Of a DNA stretch of 8,378 nt, positions 7,501 through 8,378 are shown one piece after another. Each line of letters starts with the position of its first letter. Position 1 is the stretch's first letter. A program made the position numbers and the translations under genes. The notes below the pieces were generated by a model. It had not been told where the DNA came from. It ran no database searches and was given only the letters and a program-made list of their open reading frames with translations. Source of the DNA: Bacteroidota bacterium. GTDB taxonomy: Bacteria; Bacteroidota; Bacteroidia; Flavobacteriales; Flavobacteriaceae. The stretch covers positions 1 through 8,378 of the forward strand of contig JAHZIZ010000363.1 of assembly GCA_022601215.1 (NCBI GenBank), given 5' to 3'.

Positions 7501-7987
7501 ACCATACTGTCTCCATATACTTGGACTTGTAGGTTACATAGGGATCTTCCATATCCACCCAGTATCCAAAACTTTCGGTAAGCTTATTCCAAACATCCGT
7601 ATAGCGCATCACGGCCTTACGACAAGCTGCGTTGTATTCTTCCACAGAAATTTTAGCACCAATATCTTCCTTGGTGATCCCCAGTTCTTTTTCTACGCCA
7701 AGTTCTATGGGCAATCCGTGGGTATCCCAACCGGCTTTTCGGTCTACCTTGTACCCCTTTTGAGTGTGGTAACGACAAAAGATATCCTTTATGGTTCTCG
7801 CCATCACATGGTGAATACCTGGCAATCCGTTGGCAGAGGGAGGCCCTTCAAAAAACACGTAAGGTTCGGCCCCCTCACGAATGGAAATACTCTCCTCAAA
7901 AATGTTTTCACTTTTCCAAAATTCGAGGATATCTTTTCCTAATCCAGGGAGGTCTAAGCCTTTGTATTCTTTAAATGGTGTGCTCAT
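4583..7987 (-). CDS. ileS: Isoleucyl-tRNA synthetase, type 2 (eukaryote-like)
   Basis: A 1134-residue class Ia synthetase that charges tRNA-Ile with isoleucine in the cytoplasm. The catalytic N-terminus has FFEGPPSANGLP before the signature site, where GIHH (57-60) stands instead of HxGH, then GWDTHGLPIE (86-95). The CP1 editing domain carries WTTTPWTLPSNTAL (236-249) and DGTGIVHTAP to GADD (354-369), so post-transfer editing of Val-tRNA-Ile should be intact. The second signature is KMSKR at 681-685. The anticodon-binding helical domain contains NWFVRLSRRRFW, typical of the long bacterial/eukaryotic type. The C-terminus lacks the Cys-rich zinc module of type-1 enzymes such as that of E. coli. 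ATG 7987 matches the family N-terminus. It heads a minus-strand operon with the dksA-like gene 2 bases downstream. Type-2 enzymes are generally poorly inhibited by mupirocin. Confidence 0.98.
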   Translation of the reverse strand: MSTPFKEYKGLDLPGLGKDILEFWKSENIFEESISIREGAEPYVFFEGPPSANGLPGIHHVMARTIKDIFCRYHTQKGYKVDRKAGWDTHGLPIELGVEKELGITKEDIGAKISVEEYNAACRKAVMRYTDVWNKLTESFGYWVDMEDPYVTYKSKYMETVWWLLKQIYNKDLLYKGYTIQPYSPKAGTGLSSHELNQPGTYQDVTDTTVVAQFKAIESSLPDFLQKFDNLHFLAWTTTPWTLPSNTALTVGPKIDYVVVATYNQYTFEPIHVVLAKNLVGKQFGGKYELTEDLETLTNYNKEDKKIPYFITTECKGTDLVGIRYEQLLNYALPNDNPQDAFRVISGDFVTTEDGTGIVHTAPTFGADDALVAKQATPEVPPLLVKDENGNLVPLVDLQGRFRPELGEFAGKYVKNEYYNDGEAPEKSVDVELAIKLKIENKAFKVEKYVHSYPNCWRTDKPILYYPLDSWFIKVTEFRDRMHSLNETINWKPKATGEGRFGNWLANANDWNLSRSRYWGIPLPLWRTEDGKEELCIGSVEELKAEMGKAVAAGVLEKDVFEEFVAGDFSEENYETIDLHKNIVDQIILVSPSGKPMKREADLIDVWFDSGSMPYAQWHYPFENKAKVEETWRKADFIAEGVDQTRGWFYTLHAIATMIFDDVAYKNVMSNGLVLDKNGQKMSKRLGNAVDPFETLDQYGPDAPRWYMISNANPWDNLKFDTGGISEVRNKFFGTLYNTYSFFSLYANLDNFNYSEADIPLNQRPEIDRWILSELNTLIEKVDKFYADYEPTRATRAISEFVQENLSNWFVRLSRRRFWKGSYAEDKISAYQTLYTCLVTVAQLGAPVAPFFMDRLYRDLTTGTVNNAPKSVHLSNFPVADASNIDNELERKMQRAQTISSLVLSLRQREKIKVRQPLQKIMIPVLDSMEREEIMAVSNLIKSEVNVKEIELIDEGSGILVKQIKPDFKKLGPRFGKDMKGIAQAINSFGQEEIATLEKEGEISVLFNEKNVTLTLDDVVISSQDIEGWLVANANGMTVALDVSISEDLKNEGIARELVNRIQNLRKDSGFEVTDRVEVTIQQDKNLESAIEQNIAYIKQETLTEVLQFEADVVNGTEIAFDDITTKLRIKKHQ

Positions 7988-8034
7988 CTAGCCTTGTATT
8001 TTATTGGTATTACTCACTTTAAGTAAACAGGCAG

Positions 8035-8042
8035 CGAATTTA
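8035..8042 (-). promoter_or_regulatory. Weak candidate -7 box for ileS
   Basis: The minus strand reads TAAATTCG, one mismatch from TAnnTTTG, about 47 bases upstream of the ileS ATG. No TTG lies at 17-23 bases upstream; the nearest, in a TTTTTTG run, is only 13 bases away. The promoter must lie somewhere between the terminator at 8117-8148 and ileS, and this is the best match I see there. Confidence 0.3.
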
Positions 8043-8116
8043 CGGAATTTTTAATCAAAAAACCCACACCACGAGGGAGTTGCGAGCAGAATTTAATGCA
8101 AAACAAAAAAGGCATA

Positions 8117-8148
8117 AAAAAAGCGCTATCGATGGATAGCGCTTTTTT
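8117..8148. terminator. Bidirectional intrinsic terminator between ileS and the lipocalin-like gene
   Basis: A perfect 14-bp stem has arms at 8117-8130 and 8135-8148 with a four-base loop GATG. Its core is GCGCTATC/GATAGCGC, flanked by A and T runs so that both strands end in a T-tract. The likely client is the minus-strand gene ending at 8167, whose stop is 18 bases away. It insulates ileS from that gene. Confidence 0.88.
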
Positions 8149-8166
8149 AGTATTTGTTGAGAATAA

Positions 8167-8361
8167 TTACTGTCTTCTTAAATGAATCTCACTTCTAAAC
8201 GAATAAGGCAAGTCATCAATTACCTCGGATTCTTCAAAGACCAATCTCACTTCATTTTCATTAAATCGTGTAATGGTATAAGTCTGAGATACACCTCCCT
8301 CAGTCAATGTAAGGGTTTCATTATTTGCATCCAGTCCATAAACCCCGGCTGCATTAAGCAA
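8167..8361 (-). CDS. C-terminal part of a small lipocalin-like protein, frame interrupted near window edge
   Basis: The frame ends at 8167 and runs upstream to a TAA at 8368-8370. That leaves only TTG 8361 (or a non-standard ATT at 8367) as a start, giving about 64 residues. The sequence alternates strands and turns (NNETLTLTEGG, SQTYTITRFNENEVRLVFEE) and ends in a charged strand. This looks like the last strands of the small lipocalin-like or beta-barrel secreted proteins common in Flavobacteria. No signal peptide or complete domain is present, so it is probably the 3' end of a longer gene broken by a nonsense or frameshift change, or by a sequence error close to the edge. A genuine 64-residue protein from TTG is the alternative. 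A strong terminator follows, which favours the frame being, or having been, a real gene. Family call is tentative. Confidence 0.45.
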   Translation of the reverse strand: MLNAAGVYGLDANNETLTLTEGGVSQTYTITRFNENEVRLVFEESEVIDDLPYSFRSEIHLRRQ

Positions 8362-8378
8362 TACAATTTATGTATCAA

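Noticed and set aside
7406..7942. A 178-codon plus-strand ORF antisense to ileS.
   Set aside because: It lies wholly opposite the conserved catalytic region of IleRS, has no recognisable domain, and is explained by codon bias on the coding strand.
8014..8115. A 33-codon minus-strand ORF (starting MPFLFC) in the ileS upstream region, considered as a leader peptide.
   Set aside because: It starts at the foot of the terminator, runs through the candidate ileS promoter and has few isoleucine codons. No attenuator hairpin follows it. It could still mark a conserved upstream block worth aligning, but it is not supported as a gene.
7988..8116. T-box or other riboswitch controlling ileS.
   Set aside because: No specifier stem, T-box consensus or terminator/antiterminator pair is visible between the promoter region and the ileS start.

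Overview
The window is AT-rich bacterial chromosome, most likely from a member of the Flavobacteriaceae (Bacteroidota). Three things support this: promoter-like TAnnTTTG boxes close to start codons with few Shine-Dalgarno sequences; a long type-2 isoleucyl-tRNA synthetase with a GIHH signature; and a zinc-ligand-poor DksA/TraR protein linked to ileS and lspA. The genus cannot be named. The odd length and the broken genes at both ends would fit a short contig or a cut from a longer one.

Left part, plus strand (2-2896): the 3' part of an aspartoacylase/succinylglutamate desuccinylase-family zinc hydrolase overlaps by one base with a 5-formyltetrahydrofolate cyclo-ligase, so the two are probably translationally coupled. 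After about 65 bases with a candidate promoter comes a soluble PAS-HisKA-HATPase histidine kinase, followed 20 bases later by a receiver-only response regulator. The last two form a plausible two-component pair with no DNA-binding output domain.

Middle and right part, minus strand (7987 down to 2893): ileS, a DksA/TraR-like regulator 2 bases later, a small secreted beta-rich protein, then lspA. An intrinsic terminator lies between the dksA-like gene and the secreted-protein gene, its T-tract almost touching the latter's start codon. ileS, the DksA-like gene and lspA are housekeeping functions (tRNA charging, transcription control, lipoprotein signal peptide removal). The secreted-protein gene looks like an insertion into this group. 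lspA and the response regulator converge and share a CTAG tetranucleotide in which each strand reads TAG as its stop.

Right edge (7988-8378): a 179-base non-coding stretch upstream of ileS holds a strong bidirectional hairpin terminator. Beyond it is the 3' end of a minus-strand lipocalin-like gene whose frame is interrupted by a stop just inside the window edge.

Most of the window is conserved core gene content. I see no CRISPR array, insertion sequence, phage gene, tRNA or rRNA. The points most worth a second look are the altered class I signature in IleRS, the DksA-like protein with one of four zinc cysteines, the terminator abutting a start codon, and the possibly leaderless response-regulator gene.
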